A stretch of 42,423 bases of DNA, taken from assembly GCA_947175485.1 (NCBI GenBank), contig CAMWMZ010000007.1, forward strand, positions 1-42,423. Direction: 5' to 3'. Positions 23,537 through 31,896 of the stretch are shown piece by piece. The notes below the pieces were generated by a model, which was not told the DNA's origin, did not search any database, and saw nothing but the letters and a program-made list of their open reading frames with translations. The first letter of the stretch is position 1; every line of letters begins with the position of its first letter. The DNA is from an uncultured Clostridia bacterium (GTDB taxonomy: Bacteria > Bacillota > Clostridia > Christensenellales > Borkfalkiaceae). The position numbers and the translations under genes were made by a program.

Positions 23537-25040
23537 CTGCATTTTCCTCTTTTGTTTGTTGTTCCGCGGGTGCGGGCTGTTCGGGCTGTGCCGCCGTTTC
23601 CGCCACCGCCTCTTCTATGGTGAGCTGTTCGTCTTTATTTCCTTTTTTGGATTTAATGTTGACAAGCAGGTTTGTGAGTATGCCGAGGATAAGCGCGCAG
23701 GCTACTTCGGTGATTACAACGGGCCCGATATTGAGCACGAGGCCGCCTACCCCCGCGATAAGAATAACCGAAACGACGAAGAGATTTTTGTTTTCGTTCA
23801 AATCAACTTTTTGTACCATTTTAAGACCGGATACCGCGATAAAGCCGTAAAGCGCGACACACACGCCGCCCATTACGCACGAGGGTATTGTGGCAAGGAA
23901 CGTGGTAAACGGAGCTATGAACGCGCATACGATAGCCATGCCCGCGGTTACGAGAATGGTTATTACGGACGCGTTGCCCGAAATAGCCACGCAGCCGACC
24001 GATTCGCCGTAGGTGGTGTTGGGGCAGCCGCCGAATATTGCGCCCGCCATAGAGCCGATTCCGTCGCCGAGGAGCGTTCTGGAAAGACCGGGGTCGGAGA
24101 GCAAATCCTGATCAATTATAGAAGATATATTTTTGTGGTCTGCGATATGTTCGGCGAACACAACGAACGCAACGGGGATATACGCGACGGCGATGGTGCC
24201 GATATAAGCGCCTATAGAACCGACCGAGCCTGCGGACATTTCACCGATAGCGGAAATGAAAGCAAAGTCGGGATACCACTGCATATTGTTGAATTTGGAG
24301 AAATCGATGACCCTGAGGCACTCGGCGCCCTCTATATAGCTGAAGCCCGTGAAAATGGCCGCGAGCGCGTAGCCCGAGAGAATACCGATTATGAAGGGTA
24401 TCATTTTCATAAGCTTTTTGCCGTAAACGGAGCAAACTATGGTAACCGCAAGAGTAGTAAGCCCGCACAAAAGAGCGATATAGGGCGAACACATCATTTG
24501 TGAAGCGTTTACGAGCAACGTTTCTTTGCCGGTTGTAGTTTCTATAACCTGTTCCACTACCGTATCGACGAATACGCTGCCCTTCATCAAATCGCCTACC
24601 GCGTTACCCGCAAGGGATAAACCGATGATTGCAACCGTGGGTCCGATAACGACGGCGGGCATGATTTTATCTATCCATTTAACCCCCGCAAATCTGACGA
24701 TTACGGCGATAATTACATAGACGAGCCCCGCAAGCACTGCGCCGATAATGAGCCCGAGATAGCCGAGCGACATTGAAACCCCGCCTGCGAAAGCGGTTGC
24801 CATAGAACCGAGGAACGCGAAGGACGAGCCGAGGAACACCGGACTTTTGAATTTGGTGAACAGCAGATAGACAACCGTGCCCACACCCGCGCCGAACAGC
24901 GCAGCCGAAGGAGACATTCCGTTGCCGATAATCATAGGCACGGCTATGGTTGCGGCGAGAATCGCCAACAGCTGTTGCAGCGAAAAGAGTATAAGACGGC
25001 CGATTTTGGGTCTGTCTTTTACGCCGTAAATCATTTGCAT
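23523..25040 (-). CDS. uraA: Uracil permease (NCS2 family)
   Basis: 505 residues from the ATG at 25040 ([28 protein letters not shown]), supported by GAGAGG upstream; a frame 31 codons longer crosses the promoter leader. About twelve to fourteen membrane segments. The NCS2 signatures are visible: [20 protein letters not shown] near the start, [15 protein letters not shown] (Glu for base recognition and His), and [13 protein letters not shown] with the motif Glu. It imports uracil with protons. The tail after residue about 470 is a low-complexity Ala/Glu/Pro/Gln stretch ([13 protein letters not shown]) not usual for the family. Cotranscribed with upp. Confidence 0.95.
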   Translation of the reverse strand: MQMIYGVKDRPKIGRLILFSLQQLLAILAATIAVPMIIGNGMSPSAALFGAGVGTVVYLLFTKFKSPVFLGSSFAFLGSMATAFAGGVSMSLGYLGLIIGAVLAGLVYVIIAVIVRFAGVKWIDKIMPAVVIGPTVAIIGLSLAGNAVGDLMKGSVFVDTVVEQVIETTTGKETLLVNASQMMCSPYIALLCGLTTLAVTIVCSVYGKKLMKMIPFIIGILSGYALAAIFTGFSYIEGAECLRVIDFSKFNNMQWYPDFAFISAIGEMSAGSVGSIGAYIGTIAVAYIPVAFVVFAEHIADHKNISSIIDQDLLSDPGLSRTLLGDGIGSMAGAIFGGCPNTTYGESVGCVAISGNASVITILVTAGMAIVCAFIAPFTTFLATIPSCVMGGVCVALYGFIAVSGLKMVQKVDLNENKNLFVVSVILIAGVGGLVLNIGPVVITEVACALILGILTNLLVNIKSKKGNKDEQLTIEEAVAETAAQPEQPAPAEQQTKEENADEKL

Positions 25041-25069
25041 TTTTTTATCCTCTCTTGTAATTACTGTGT

Positions 25070-25099
25070 GCAAAAATATACGCGGGAACGCATTTTTGC
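25070..25099 (-). promoter_or_regulatory. Hairpin in the uraA-upp leader
   Basis: GCAAAAAT (25070-25077) pairs with ATTTTTGC (25092-25099), inside the predicted leader of about 65 nt. It could influence expression. It does not match a known PyrR site that I can identify. Confidence 0.35.
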
Positions 25100-25111
25100 T
25101 TAACCTTATAT

Positions 25112-25140
25112 ATTGTAACACGGCGAAAGCCAAAATGCAA
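25112..25140 (-). promoter_or_regulatory. Promoter of uraA-upp
   Basis: Minus-strand TTGCAT (25140-25135) and TACAAT (25117-25112), 17 bases apart. Confidence 0.7.
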
Positions 25141-25155
25141 CGGTAAGTTATAAAA

Positions 25156-25183
25156 AATCCGCACGGCGGCAGCCGTGCGGATT
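25156..25183 (-). terminator. Terminator of the ROK fragment gene
   Basis: AATCCGCACGGC (25156-25167) pairs perfectly with GCCGTGCGGATT (25172-25183), loop 4. A run of six T follows on the minus strand. Confidence 0.9.
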
Positions 25184-25230
25184 TTCCGCGCGTTTAGGGA
25201 GTTACGCGCGGCGTTAAGGAGTAAAATCGT

Positions 25231-25581
25231 TTAACCGTATATCCGTACGCGCAAGCCCGTTTTTTCCGAAACGGATTTGGCGACGGGGTAATAATCGAAG
25301 CCGAGTTGGGCGCAGTTAACAACGCCCCTTTCTTCTTCTATCTGCCCCAGACATCTGATTAAAACGCAACGTATATCCGACTTTATCCAGCCGATACAGT
25401 GTATCAGGCTGTTGATAAGCCCGACGGTTTCTTTTATGAGCGTTTCACCTATCCCGCAAAGGGCGGATTTCTTTTCACAGAGAATTTTACCGTCGCCGCG
25501 GATTAACGCGCCGTTTATTTCTTTATCCGATATTTCGATTTTAATTATTTTTTTTGCCTTGTTGCAAGCTTCGCTAAACAT
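25231..25581 (-). pseudogene. Truncated ROK-family protein (116 aa)
   Basis: The frame resembles only the first third of ROK sugar kinases and regulators: a degenerate phosphate-1 region (IKIEISDKEINGALIRGDGKIL), then a long helix (ETLIKETVGLINSLIHCIG), then QIEEERGVVNCAQLGFDYYPVAKSVSEK ending just before the position of the usual END motif and the catalytic DGxG and zinc-site motifs. A full ROK protein has about 300 residues, so kinase activity is impossible. The GGxxD of the phosphate loop is also lost. It may be a remnant or a small paralogue kept for another role. A terminator sits on each side, so it is a separate unit next to the GH3 locus. Confidence 0.55.
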
Positions 25582-25602
25582 AAAAATCCAAAATATTATT
25601 TT

Positions 25603-25640
25603 GAAAATACGGCGGACGGCAAAGCGTCCGCCATATTTTC
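25603..25640 (-). terminator. Terminator of the GH3 gene
   Basis: GAAAATACGGCGGAC (25603-25617) with GTCCGCCATATTTTC (25626-25640): a 15-bp stem with one mismatch and an 8-base loop, 32 bases past the GH3 stop. Confidence 0.8.
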
Positions 25641-25671
25641 AAGGAGAAAAAATCACTGAACCGTAAAATCT

Positions 25672-28600
25672 TTATTCGGTTTTGTTTTCTTCATCGACGT
25701 TTAACTCGGGTTCGCCGCTTTCCGCCGCCGAAGAATTGCCGAGCTCTTTTTCTTTTTTATAGCGTTGCAGAATAGCGAGTACGCCCCACGTGGTCAAGCC
25801 GACGGTGAGCACCTCCACCGCTATTATAATGAGCGTGTAGTAAGCGAAAGGCAAATCGGCAACCTCCACGCCGTGTATGATTCCGTTCATTGCATTGGAG
25901 TTAACCGTGGTATACAATACGTGCTTCATAGACTGACGTGCGAAGTATTGCGAAGCCTTGTTATTGATATTTACGAAAACACCTGAGCCGTAAGCGGTAA
26001 GCTTGATATCGCCTCCGGCGCGCAGACACTGTTCGGTATCCATAACGCCGCCCTGGTCATAGTCGGTTATAACGGTGCCGTTGAAGCCCCATTCGTTGCG
26101 GAGAACGCCGGTAATGAGGTTATAGTTACCGCCTGCCCAAACGCAACCGATTCTGTTGAACGCCGTCATAACGCCCATAACTGCGGGGATTTCGACTTCT
26201 TTCTTGGTAAATTCACCTGTTTCTTCGTTGTATTCCTGCACCATAATTTTTGTGTTTCCGCGTTCTTCTATGCAGGTCTGGAAGGGTTTAAGATAAATTT
26301 CACGGATTGCCTGTTCGTTGGAGAACGTTGCAACGTGGCTGCGGTGGTCTTCCTGATCGTTAAGAGCGAAGTGCTTGATGTAAGCGTAAACGCCCTTTTC
26401 CGCGCAAGCTACGGCTGCTTCAAGCGCAAGCTCGCCGCTCATAAAGCCGTCTTCGGAATAATATTCGAAGTTACGTCCCGCAAAAGGAGTTCTGTGAATG
26501 TTCATAGCGGGAGCATACCAGCCGGAGATAATTCCTTTGTAGTTATGCTTACCCCAAGAACCGTCGGCAGCAAGTCCGTCTTCGCCTACAAAGTAGCCGT
26601 GAAGGCGGGAATTTTCCCTGTCCCAGCTTGCAGCAAGGTTAGCCGCGCAGGGATAAGTGATTGAATAAGGCTCATGAGTAACGCCGCCTTCGTTAAGCCC
26701 GGAAGGACCGTCGAAGTCTATTGCTCTGGGTTTGCCGATGCTCTTTGCGTTGAGAGTCTGGTAACCGCCTTTTTCGATTATGCTCTTCATTTCAGCGGTG
26801 TCCATCTGGTCGATGAGCTTATCCCAAGCGCCGTTCTTTTCAAGCTCGTCGTAATCCTTGCCGCGGTAGTCGATAAGCTCAAGCTCGCCTGCCTGTTTGT
26901 ACTGACCCGCTTTTTCAGCCGCTTCTTCATCGGTCATGGGATTCATAGAATCCTTTGCCTTTATCGCGTTTTTAACGCTATCGGAAACGTTAAGCTCCCA
27001 GGTGTAACCGTTCTTTTCGGAGAAACCGCTCTTTCTTTTCGCGTCCTGATTGCCGTGCGTTTCGGGGAAGGTTCCCGTCCAGTCGTTACGGGTGAGATAT
27101 TCTTTTCTTTTTGTAAATTCGTCGTTAACAGCGTGGTCGAACTGGTTGGTGATTTCCGTGCCGTTAGCGCTCTTGGAATAAGTGGTTTTATCCACGCCGC
27201 CGTTTTCGGTATAATTATATTCCCATTCGCCTACAAGCGCACCGTTTCCGCCGGCAGCTTCGCCTTTGACTCCGTATTTAGTCAATACGTTTTTGGTTGC
27301 TTCGTGAGCATCGGTTGCCGCGGTGACGTAATATTTGCCTGCTTCGAGAATGTAAGTTTTGCTGACTACGTCATCGTAGGAGATGAAGTCTTTGATATTC
27401 AAAGTTACGGTAACCGTTTCTTCCGCGTCTTTTGCAAGCTCTCCCGTTTTGCCGAAGCCTACGAGAGATACCGCGGATTTTTCAATGTGGTTGGTTTTAT
27501 CGTATTCGGTGTAAGGAGCGTTTACGTAAACCTGCACGACTTCGCGCCCGGAAACGTCGCCCGTGTTTTTAACCTTGACGGAAACGTTGATATCGCCGTT
27601 TTCGTCGGGTTGCGTCATTTTAAAATCGCTCCACTCAAAAGACGTGAGAGTTTTGCCGTAGCCGAAAGGATATTGGACTACGTCGTCATAAACGTATTCG
27701 CCCGCGTTGCCCTGTTCGAGAACCGCGTCGAAGTATCTGGTTTCATAATATTTATAGCCTACGTAAATGCCCTCGTCGTAGAACAAGCCTTCGCCGACGT
27801 CTTCTCCGCCGTTTTTAAGAATAATATCGCCCATATTCTGCATTGCGGGTGAAGAGAAAGCATCGTATGCAAAGGTATCTACAAGGTGCCCCGAAGGATG
27901 GATATTTCCGCTTAAAACGTCCGCGATGGAACGGCAGGTATCGCCGCCCGCACCGGGCGCCCATAAAACGGCGGTGATGTTTTCATAATCCTTAACCCAG
28001 CCGAGCTCGAAAGCGTTGTTGGTGTTGACGACTAAGATAACGTTATCGAAATTTTTGTTGAGGTAATCTATAACGCCGAGTTCAACGGAATCGGGTTCGA
28101 GATAGTGCTTAGCCTTATCTTCTTCGATTTTGGTCCAGTCGCCCATGTATCTGCCGAGGTCTCTGCCCTCGCCGCCCGTACGCGAAATAAAGAATACGGG
28201 GGTTGTGCCGACCGCTTCCGTTTTAGCATCGTTGGGGATAGCGTCTAAGGGAGCTTCGTTTATAGACCAGTTTTCCGCACCGCCGTAGCTTATAGCGCCG
28301 CCGCCGCGGGTATATTTGCCGTGGTTATCGGTATAGAACTTCCACAGGCTTTCATTTATTTTAAAATCCTGTTCGGTGAGCGCGGTTTTCATATCGCTCG
28401 AAATGGTGCTGACGCCCGAACCGGTGCCGCCTGCAAGCAAGTCAACGGACGAAGCGGAAAAAAGGCTGAGCTTGGAGTTTGCCGCCAAAGGAAGTCCTTT
28501 TCCGTTTGCGCTGCTGTTTTCCAACAGAACAAAGCCCTCCGCGCCCGCTTTGCGTGCATAGGCTTGCTCGTCTTGATGAAGCTTTGCAGAGCTTTCGTAA

Positions 28601-28806
28601 TCTTTTTTATAGTAGGTTGCGTCCACTCCTTCGGGATTTGCCGAAGGCGCGTTTGTTGCAGCTTCGCCGAATATATCGCGGAATACAAGGTCATACTGGA
28701 CCACGGATACTATGGGAAGCACGATTGCTATTATCCACATAACCGCAAGGCCGGCAACGATAAGCCCCATAAACCAGCGGAAATTCAGTTTTTTTCTATT
28801 TTTCAT
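25672..28806 (-). CDS. Membrane-anchored, circularly permuted GH3 beta-glucosidase-type enzyme
   Basis: 1044 residues. TM helix at 12-34 with a basic cytoplasmic start. Then the GH3 C-domain comes first (about 75-390, including FFISRTGGEGRDLGR with Glu213 and PGAGGDTCRSIADVLSGN), then a fibronectin-III-like domain (about 395-500), a linker, and the GH3 N-domain last (about 690-950: AIDFDGPSGLN, WYAPAMNIHRTPFAGRNFEYYSEDG, KHFALND, TVITDYDQGG with nucleophile-type Asp915). A second TM at 985-1013 is followed by a basic then acidic tail. The C-before-N order is known from rumen beta-glucosidases. Both anchors place the enzyme outside the cell. GGAGG precedes the ATG. It is downstream of two lipoprotein genes and probably trims oligosaccharides. 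Confidence 0.93.
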   Translation of the reverse strand: MKNRKKLNFRWFMGLIVAGLAVMWIIAIVLPIVSVVQYDLVFRDIFGEAATNAPSANPEGVDATYYKKDYESSAKLHQDEQAYARKAGAEGFVLLENSSANGKGLPLAANSKLSLFSASSVDLLAGGTGSGVSTISSDMKTALTEQDFKINESLWKFYTDNHGKYTRGGGAISYGGAENWSINEAPLDAIPNDAKTEAVGTTPVFFISRTGGEGRDLGRYMGDWTKIEEDKAKHYLEPDSVELGVIDYLNKNFDNVILVVNTNNAFELGWVKDYENITAVLWAPGAGGDTCRSIADVLSGNIHPSGHLVDTFAYDAFSSPAMQNMGDIILKNGGEDVGEGLFYDEGIYVGYKYYETRYFDAVLEQGNAGEYVYDDVVQYPFGYGKTLTSFEWSDFKMTQPDENGDINVSVKVKNTGDVSGREVVQVYVNAPYTEYDKTNHIEKSAVSLVGFGKTGELAKDAEETVTVTLNIKDFISYDDVVSKTYILEAGKYYVTAATDAHEATKNVLTKYGVKGEAAGGNGALVGEWEYNYTENGGVDKTTYSKSANGTEITNQFDHAVNDEFTKRKEYLTRNDWTGTFPETHGNQDAKRKSGFSEKNGYTWELNVSDSVKNAIKAKDSMNPMTDEEAAEKAGQYKQAGELELIDYRGKDYDELEKNGAWDKLIDQMDTAEMKSIIEKGGYQTLNAKSIGKPRAIDFDGPSGLNEGGVTHEPYSITYPCAANLAASWDRENSRLHGYFVGEDGLAADGSWGKHNYKGIISGWYAPAMNIHRTPFAGRNFEYYSEDGFMSGELALEAAVACAEKGVYAYIKHFALNDQEDHRSHVATFSNEQAIREIYLKPFQTCIEERGNTKIMVQEYNEETGEFTKKEVEIPAVMGVMTAFNRIGCVWAGGNYNLITGVLRNEWGFNGTVITDYDQGGVMDTEQCLRAGGDIKLTAYGSGVFVNINNKASQYFARQSMKHVLYTTVNSNAMNGIIHGVEVADLPFAYYTLIIIAVEVLTVGLTTWGVLAILQRYKKEKELGNSSAAESGEPELNVDEENKTE

Positions 28807-28843
28807 AGAATTCCTCCATATTTTTTTAAATTAAAAATTTACA

Positions 28844-28871
28844 GCCCCGCCGCCGTGATGCGCGGCGGAGC
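28844..28871 (-). terminator. Hairpin between the CBM-like lipoprotein and GH3 genes
   Basis: GCCCCGCCGC (28844-28853) pairs with GCGGCGGAGC (28862-28871) with one wobble. The minus strand has a T-rich stretch after it, and the plus strand has a run of seven T. It is likely to lower read-through into the GH3 gene. Confidence 0.65.
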
Positions 28872-28921
28872 CGTTTTTTTAATGCGCTACGGATAGCGGA
28901 CTAAAAATGCGTTGTGATTTT

Positions 28922-29569
28922 TTACTTAAGCTCAGAGGGAGCTTTTATAACGATTTTATCTATGTTAAGACCCGCAGAATTCTGACCTTCAACGGTTGAA
29001 ACGATTTCGAATACAATGGTATTTTCGCCTTCCTTAAGGTCGATTATAGCGGTTGCTTTACCAAGGTCCCACCACGCACCCGGCTCTTGCATAGCAGACC
29101 AATCTGCCCATTGCGCGCCGGGAAGTTTACCCTTGAGGTCAGCTTTCGTATCGTTGCAGGTAAGCTTGTAAGCTTCAGTTGCAGCCATATCTATTTCAAC
29201 AAGTCCAATCGAGTTGTCTTCCTGATTAAAGTACATTACGGAAGAAGCCGCCCACAAAGTAAGTTCAGCTTTGCAAGCCGACGACGCAGTAACCGTCCAG
29301 GTGATGGACTGACCTGCGCTGTTGAAGTTTTCAACGCCTATAAGGGTTTCATCCGCAAGTTCGCCGTAAACTTTATAAGCCGAAGGATTGGAAACGCTTG
29401 CAGGACCGGGGGTCTGACCCATTACCAAGCCCTGACCAGCCAACTCGCCGTCTTCAGCTTCGAAAGTATAATTTTCACCGCTTATGCCGCAGCCTGCGAG
29501 TGCGAATGCGCCCAAGGTAAGCGAAAGCGCGCCTGCGGCGATTGCCGCCAAAGTCTTTTTGAATTTCAT
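28922..29569 (-). CDS. Lipoprotein with carbohydrate-binding-like domain
   Basis: 215 residues. The signal peptide MKFKKTLAAIAAGALSLTLGAFA ends in the lipobox LAGC, so it is a lipid-anchored surface protein. The mature part is one beta-sandwich-like domain of the CBM6/CBM35 kind: YTFEAEDGELAG at the start, SITWTVTASSACKAELTLWAASSV in the middle, and ATAIIDLKEGENTIVFEIV with GLNIDKIVIKA at the end. The same segments recur at the C-terminus of the esterase encoded just upstream. It probably holds polysaccharide near the esterase and GH3. A good AGGAG site precedes the ATG. Confidence 0.82.
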   Translation of the reverse strand: MKFKKTLAAIAAGALSLTLGAFALAGCGISGENYTFEAEDGELAGQGLVMGQTPGPASVSNPSAYKVYGELADETLIGVENFNSAGQSITWTVTASSACKAELTLWAASSVMYFNQEDNSIGLVEIDMAATEAYKLTCNDTKADLKGKLPGAQWADWSAMQEPGAWWDLGKATAIIDLKEGENTIVFEIVSTVEGQNSAGLNIDKIVIKAPSELK

Positions 29570-29605
29570 AACATTTTCTCCTAAAAATTATAATTTTAAT
29601 TGTTA

Positions 29606-29646
29606 CGGCTTTTGCGGAATAACATCACGACTTTTCCGCATAGCCG
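29606..29646 (-). promoter_or_regulatory. Intercistronic hairpin between esterase and CBM-like genes
   Basis: CGGCT and GCGGAA (29606-29619) pair with TTCCGC and AGCCG (29634-29646) with a small internal loop. No T-run follows, so it may be an mRNA processing or stabilising stem. Confidence 0.45.
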
Positions 29647-29664
29647 AAAGTTTTTTGTTGAAAA

Positions 29665-31725
29665 TTACTTTTTGTTGTTTACGGGAACGTAGCTGAGCTT
29701 TGTTTCACAGTCTACAACAATTTTATCAATGTTGAGTTTGGGATTTTCCGCGGGCGCTTTCAATACGATAGTATTTTCACCTGCTTTAAGCTGTATTGTT
29801 GCCGTAACCGTTCCCACATAATTAGCATAATAAGAATAATCGGCCTGGGAAGATGCGGATATGGTGTCAAGTCCGGTAACGGTACCGCTAAGAGTAACCT
29901 GCGTACCGTTAATCAATAAGGTTACAGGCTGGCTTTCAGGAGTGAAAGGCACTGCCTCCATACCGACAACAACATCCATCGGGAACGTGCCCCATTCATT
30001 TGTTATCTCTTGTTTTTCGGTTTTTGTAACGGAAGAAGCCGCCCAAAGAGTTAAGGTTGCCTCACACGCCGCTTCAGCGTTAACAGTCCAAGTAATGGCG
30101 GCGTTTTCGCCCTGGAAGTATCCTATAGAGGTTACTTCTTCACCCTTTTCCTCTGTGCCGGTATATTTGGTTTTTGTTTCCACAGCAACGGTGTCGAAGC
30201 CATACCATTCGTTCACCTGAATATGTTCCGAACCGGAAAGAACGCCGTTTTCAGCTTCAAACGTATCCGTTTCAACGGGGTCTGCCTGTTTTACGCCTAT
30301 GGAAGCAATCCATTCCCACATATTGCCTTCTTTGGTGCAATTTTCGGGAGTGAGGTCTGCCTGCGACTGAACCTTAGTATTGTCGATTTCGGTTTTAACG
30401 TCGTCGTTGAACGCATAAATCCAGGACCAGTGTCCGTCGTAATAACCGGGGGTGCCCCAGCCCGAAGAAGGATTAGGGTCGTCTACGCCGGTTACGTTCT
30501 TTTTATAGGTGAGGTGAACGTTTTCCGCACCAGCCTGAAGCAATCTGTAATACAAAGGAATGGTATACATATCGGGTTTAAGGGTGTTATCCGCCTCGGA
30601 AAGAAGGAACCAGATATTGCAATCCTTTATTTTTGCAAGCATTTCGTCGGAAACGTTCTCGTTTTTATATCCCTCGCATACAGGATAGTACGCAGCAAAG
30701 TAATCGGGATGCTCGAACGCAAGGTTCATAGTCATATATCCGCCGTTGGAGCAGCCGCCTATATAAATTCTGTCGGGGTCAATATCTTCGTTGTTATCAA
30801 CGTAATCAGTGATTGCTCCCCAAAGAGCTTCGGTATAATAAGAGTTCTGAGGCTTGCCGTCTGCGGGAGTGTTTGCCTCTCCTCCGCCGTAGTTGCCGTT
30901 GCCGTCTTCATCCATCCACATCGTGGGGGACTGAACCGCAAGAACGTAAGCGCCTGCATTGCCGCCCGTTTTGAAATAGTGCTGAACGTTGGTTTCGTTT
31001 TCGCTTGTAAGCGCGGTTACTTCGTTGCCCAAAAGAGCGATATCGATATCGGTGCCGCCCTCGCCGCCGCCGTGAAGCCAGATTATAAGCGGGTTCTTCT
31101 GATTATCGGTATCCGCGCCCGAAGGTGCCCAGCTTGCGCGGGAAAGGTCTATTTTTTTGCTGCCTTCTTCGTATTTGTAAGTATCCTTTTTCCACGAAGC
31201 CGTTTGGGGAACGTTTCTGTCCGTAGCGGTTACCGTGTAGTCGAATTTATCGCCGTCGAGATATTCTTTATCGCCGACTTTGATTTTGTTGTTTTTGTTT
31301 ATTTTAACTGTTACGGGAATACTGTTGTTCCATACGTTGACCCGTTTATCGTTATCCCAACTGAAAGGGCTTGCTTCGCCGTATTTAACGCTCATTTCGA
31401 TTGCAACGTATTTGGAAGCCGTGGTTACTTTGTTGCCGTTTTCGTCGCAGGTATAAGCGTCGGTTACCGTGCGGTTTGTGCTCATTTTTACGGCAAACGT
31501 ATCTTTTGTAACTCCGGAAACGTTGCCTTTAAATTCAACAATGACTTTAGGAACCGCGGGACCCCATTCGTAGCCCTGCACTACGATTTTTGTTTTAGCC
31601 GCGTCCATAGTAATTGCGGTATGGGGCTTTTCGGGCTCGACGGGGTTGCACGCAGACATCGAGGCAACGCACGCAGCCGAAAGAGCGCAGGCAAGCACCG
31701 CCGTAATTATTTTCTTGTTTTTCAT
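29665..31725 (-). CDS. Secreted esterase lipoprotein with C-terminal CBM-like domain
   Basis: 686 residues. Signal peptide with lipobox SAC (Cys26). Residues 35-170 form an Ig-like N-terminal domain. An alpha/beta-hydrolase domain spans about 175-450: IIWLHGGGEGG (oxyanion region, about 214-224), IYIGGCSNGGYM (nucleophile Ser326), Asp379 in LSEADN and His432 in DGHWSWIY complete the likely triad. This is the layout of PHB-depolymerase/feruloyl-esterase-like (CE1-type) secreted esterases. Residues about 488-680 are a CBM-like domain homologous to the neighbouring 215-residue lipoprotein. It probably removes acyl groups from hemicellulose. It is first in the unit with the CBM-like and GH3 genes. 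The upstream region has a two-component-type operator. Confidence 0.88.
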   Translation of the reverse strand: MKNKKIITAVLACALSAACVASMSACNPVEPEKPHTAITMDAAKTKIVVQGYEWGPAVPKVIVEFKGNVSGVTKDTFAVKMSTNRTVTDAYTCDENGNKVTTASKYVAIEMSVKYGEASPFSWDNDKRVNVWNNSIPVTVKINKNNKIKVGDKEYLDGDKFDYTVTATDRNVPQTASWKKDTYKYEEGSKKIDLSRASWAPSGADTDNQKNPLIIWLHGGGEGGTDIDIALLGNEVTALTSENETNVQHYFKTGGNAGAYVLAVQSPTMWMDEDGNGNYGGGEANTPADGKPQNSYYTEALWGAITDYVDNNEDIDPDRIYIGGCSNGGYMTMNLAFEHPDYFAAYYPVCEGYKNENVSDEMLAKIKDCNIWFLLSEADNTLKPDMYTIPLYYRLLQAGAENVHLTYKKNVTGVDDPNPSSGWGTPGYYDGHWSWIYAFNDDVKTEIDNTKVQSQADLTPENCTKEGNMWEWIASIGVKQADPVETDTFEAENGVLSGSEHIQVNEWYGFDTVAVETKTKYTGTEEKGEEVTSIGYFQGENAAITWTVNAEAACEATLTLWAASSVTKTEKQEITNEWGTFPMDVVVGMEAVPFTPESQPVTLLINGTQVTLSGTVTGLDTISASSQADYSYYANYVGTVTATIQLKAGENTIVLKAPAENPKLNIDKIVVDCETKLSYVPVNNKK

Positions 31726-31789
31726 TGAGCTTCTCCTTATTAAATGAAAATTACGAACAAATAACGTTAGCCGTTTTCAGTTCCTGCAA

Positions 31790-31818
31790 ATGATAAATGA
31801 TAAAGGGCAACGCGTCAA
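31790..31818 (-). promoter_or_regulatory. Candidate promoter of the esterase gene
   Basis: Minus-strand TTGACG (31818-31813) and TATCAT (31795-31790), 17 bases apart. The -35 box lies in the loop of the hairpin at 31804-31830, so promoter and terminator roles may compete. Confidence 0.4.
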
Positions 31819-31830
31819 TAGCGTTGCCCT
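31804..31830 (-). terminator. Hairpin after the histidine-kinase gene
   Basis: AGGGCAACGC (31804-31813) pairs perfectly with GCGTTGCCCT (31821-31830), loop 7. The minus strand continues TTTATCATTTATC, a poor U-tract. It could end the two-component operon. Confidence 0.55.
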
Positions 31831-31856
31831 AATATTGCTTTTTTTGTCCTAACCTT
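31824..31856 (-). promoter_or_regulatory. LytTR-type direct repeat upstream of the esterase gene
   Basis: TTGCCCTAA (31824) and TTGTCCTAA (31844) repeat 20 bases apart. The 33-bp element matches the one at 34060-34092 at 25 of 33 positions, including a GCAA core in the spacer. Confidence 0.6.
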
Positions 31857-31896
31857 ACGCGAACATATTATGAAAGTATAAGTTTGCGTCATAGCG

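Noticed and set aside
23556..24503. 315-codon plus-strand frame
   Set aside because: Antisense shadow of uraA with low-complexity Arg/Gly/Tyr composition.
26674..27852. 392-codon plus-strand frame
   Set aside because: Antisense shadow of the GH3 gene; no ribosome binding site or domain.
30223..31728. 501-codon plus-strand open frame
   Set aside because: It mirrors the esterase lipoprotein gene, which has a signal peptide, catalytic motifs and a ribosome binding site. The antisense product is Val/Phe/Ile-rich with no recognisable domain.
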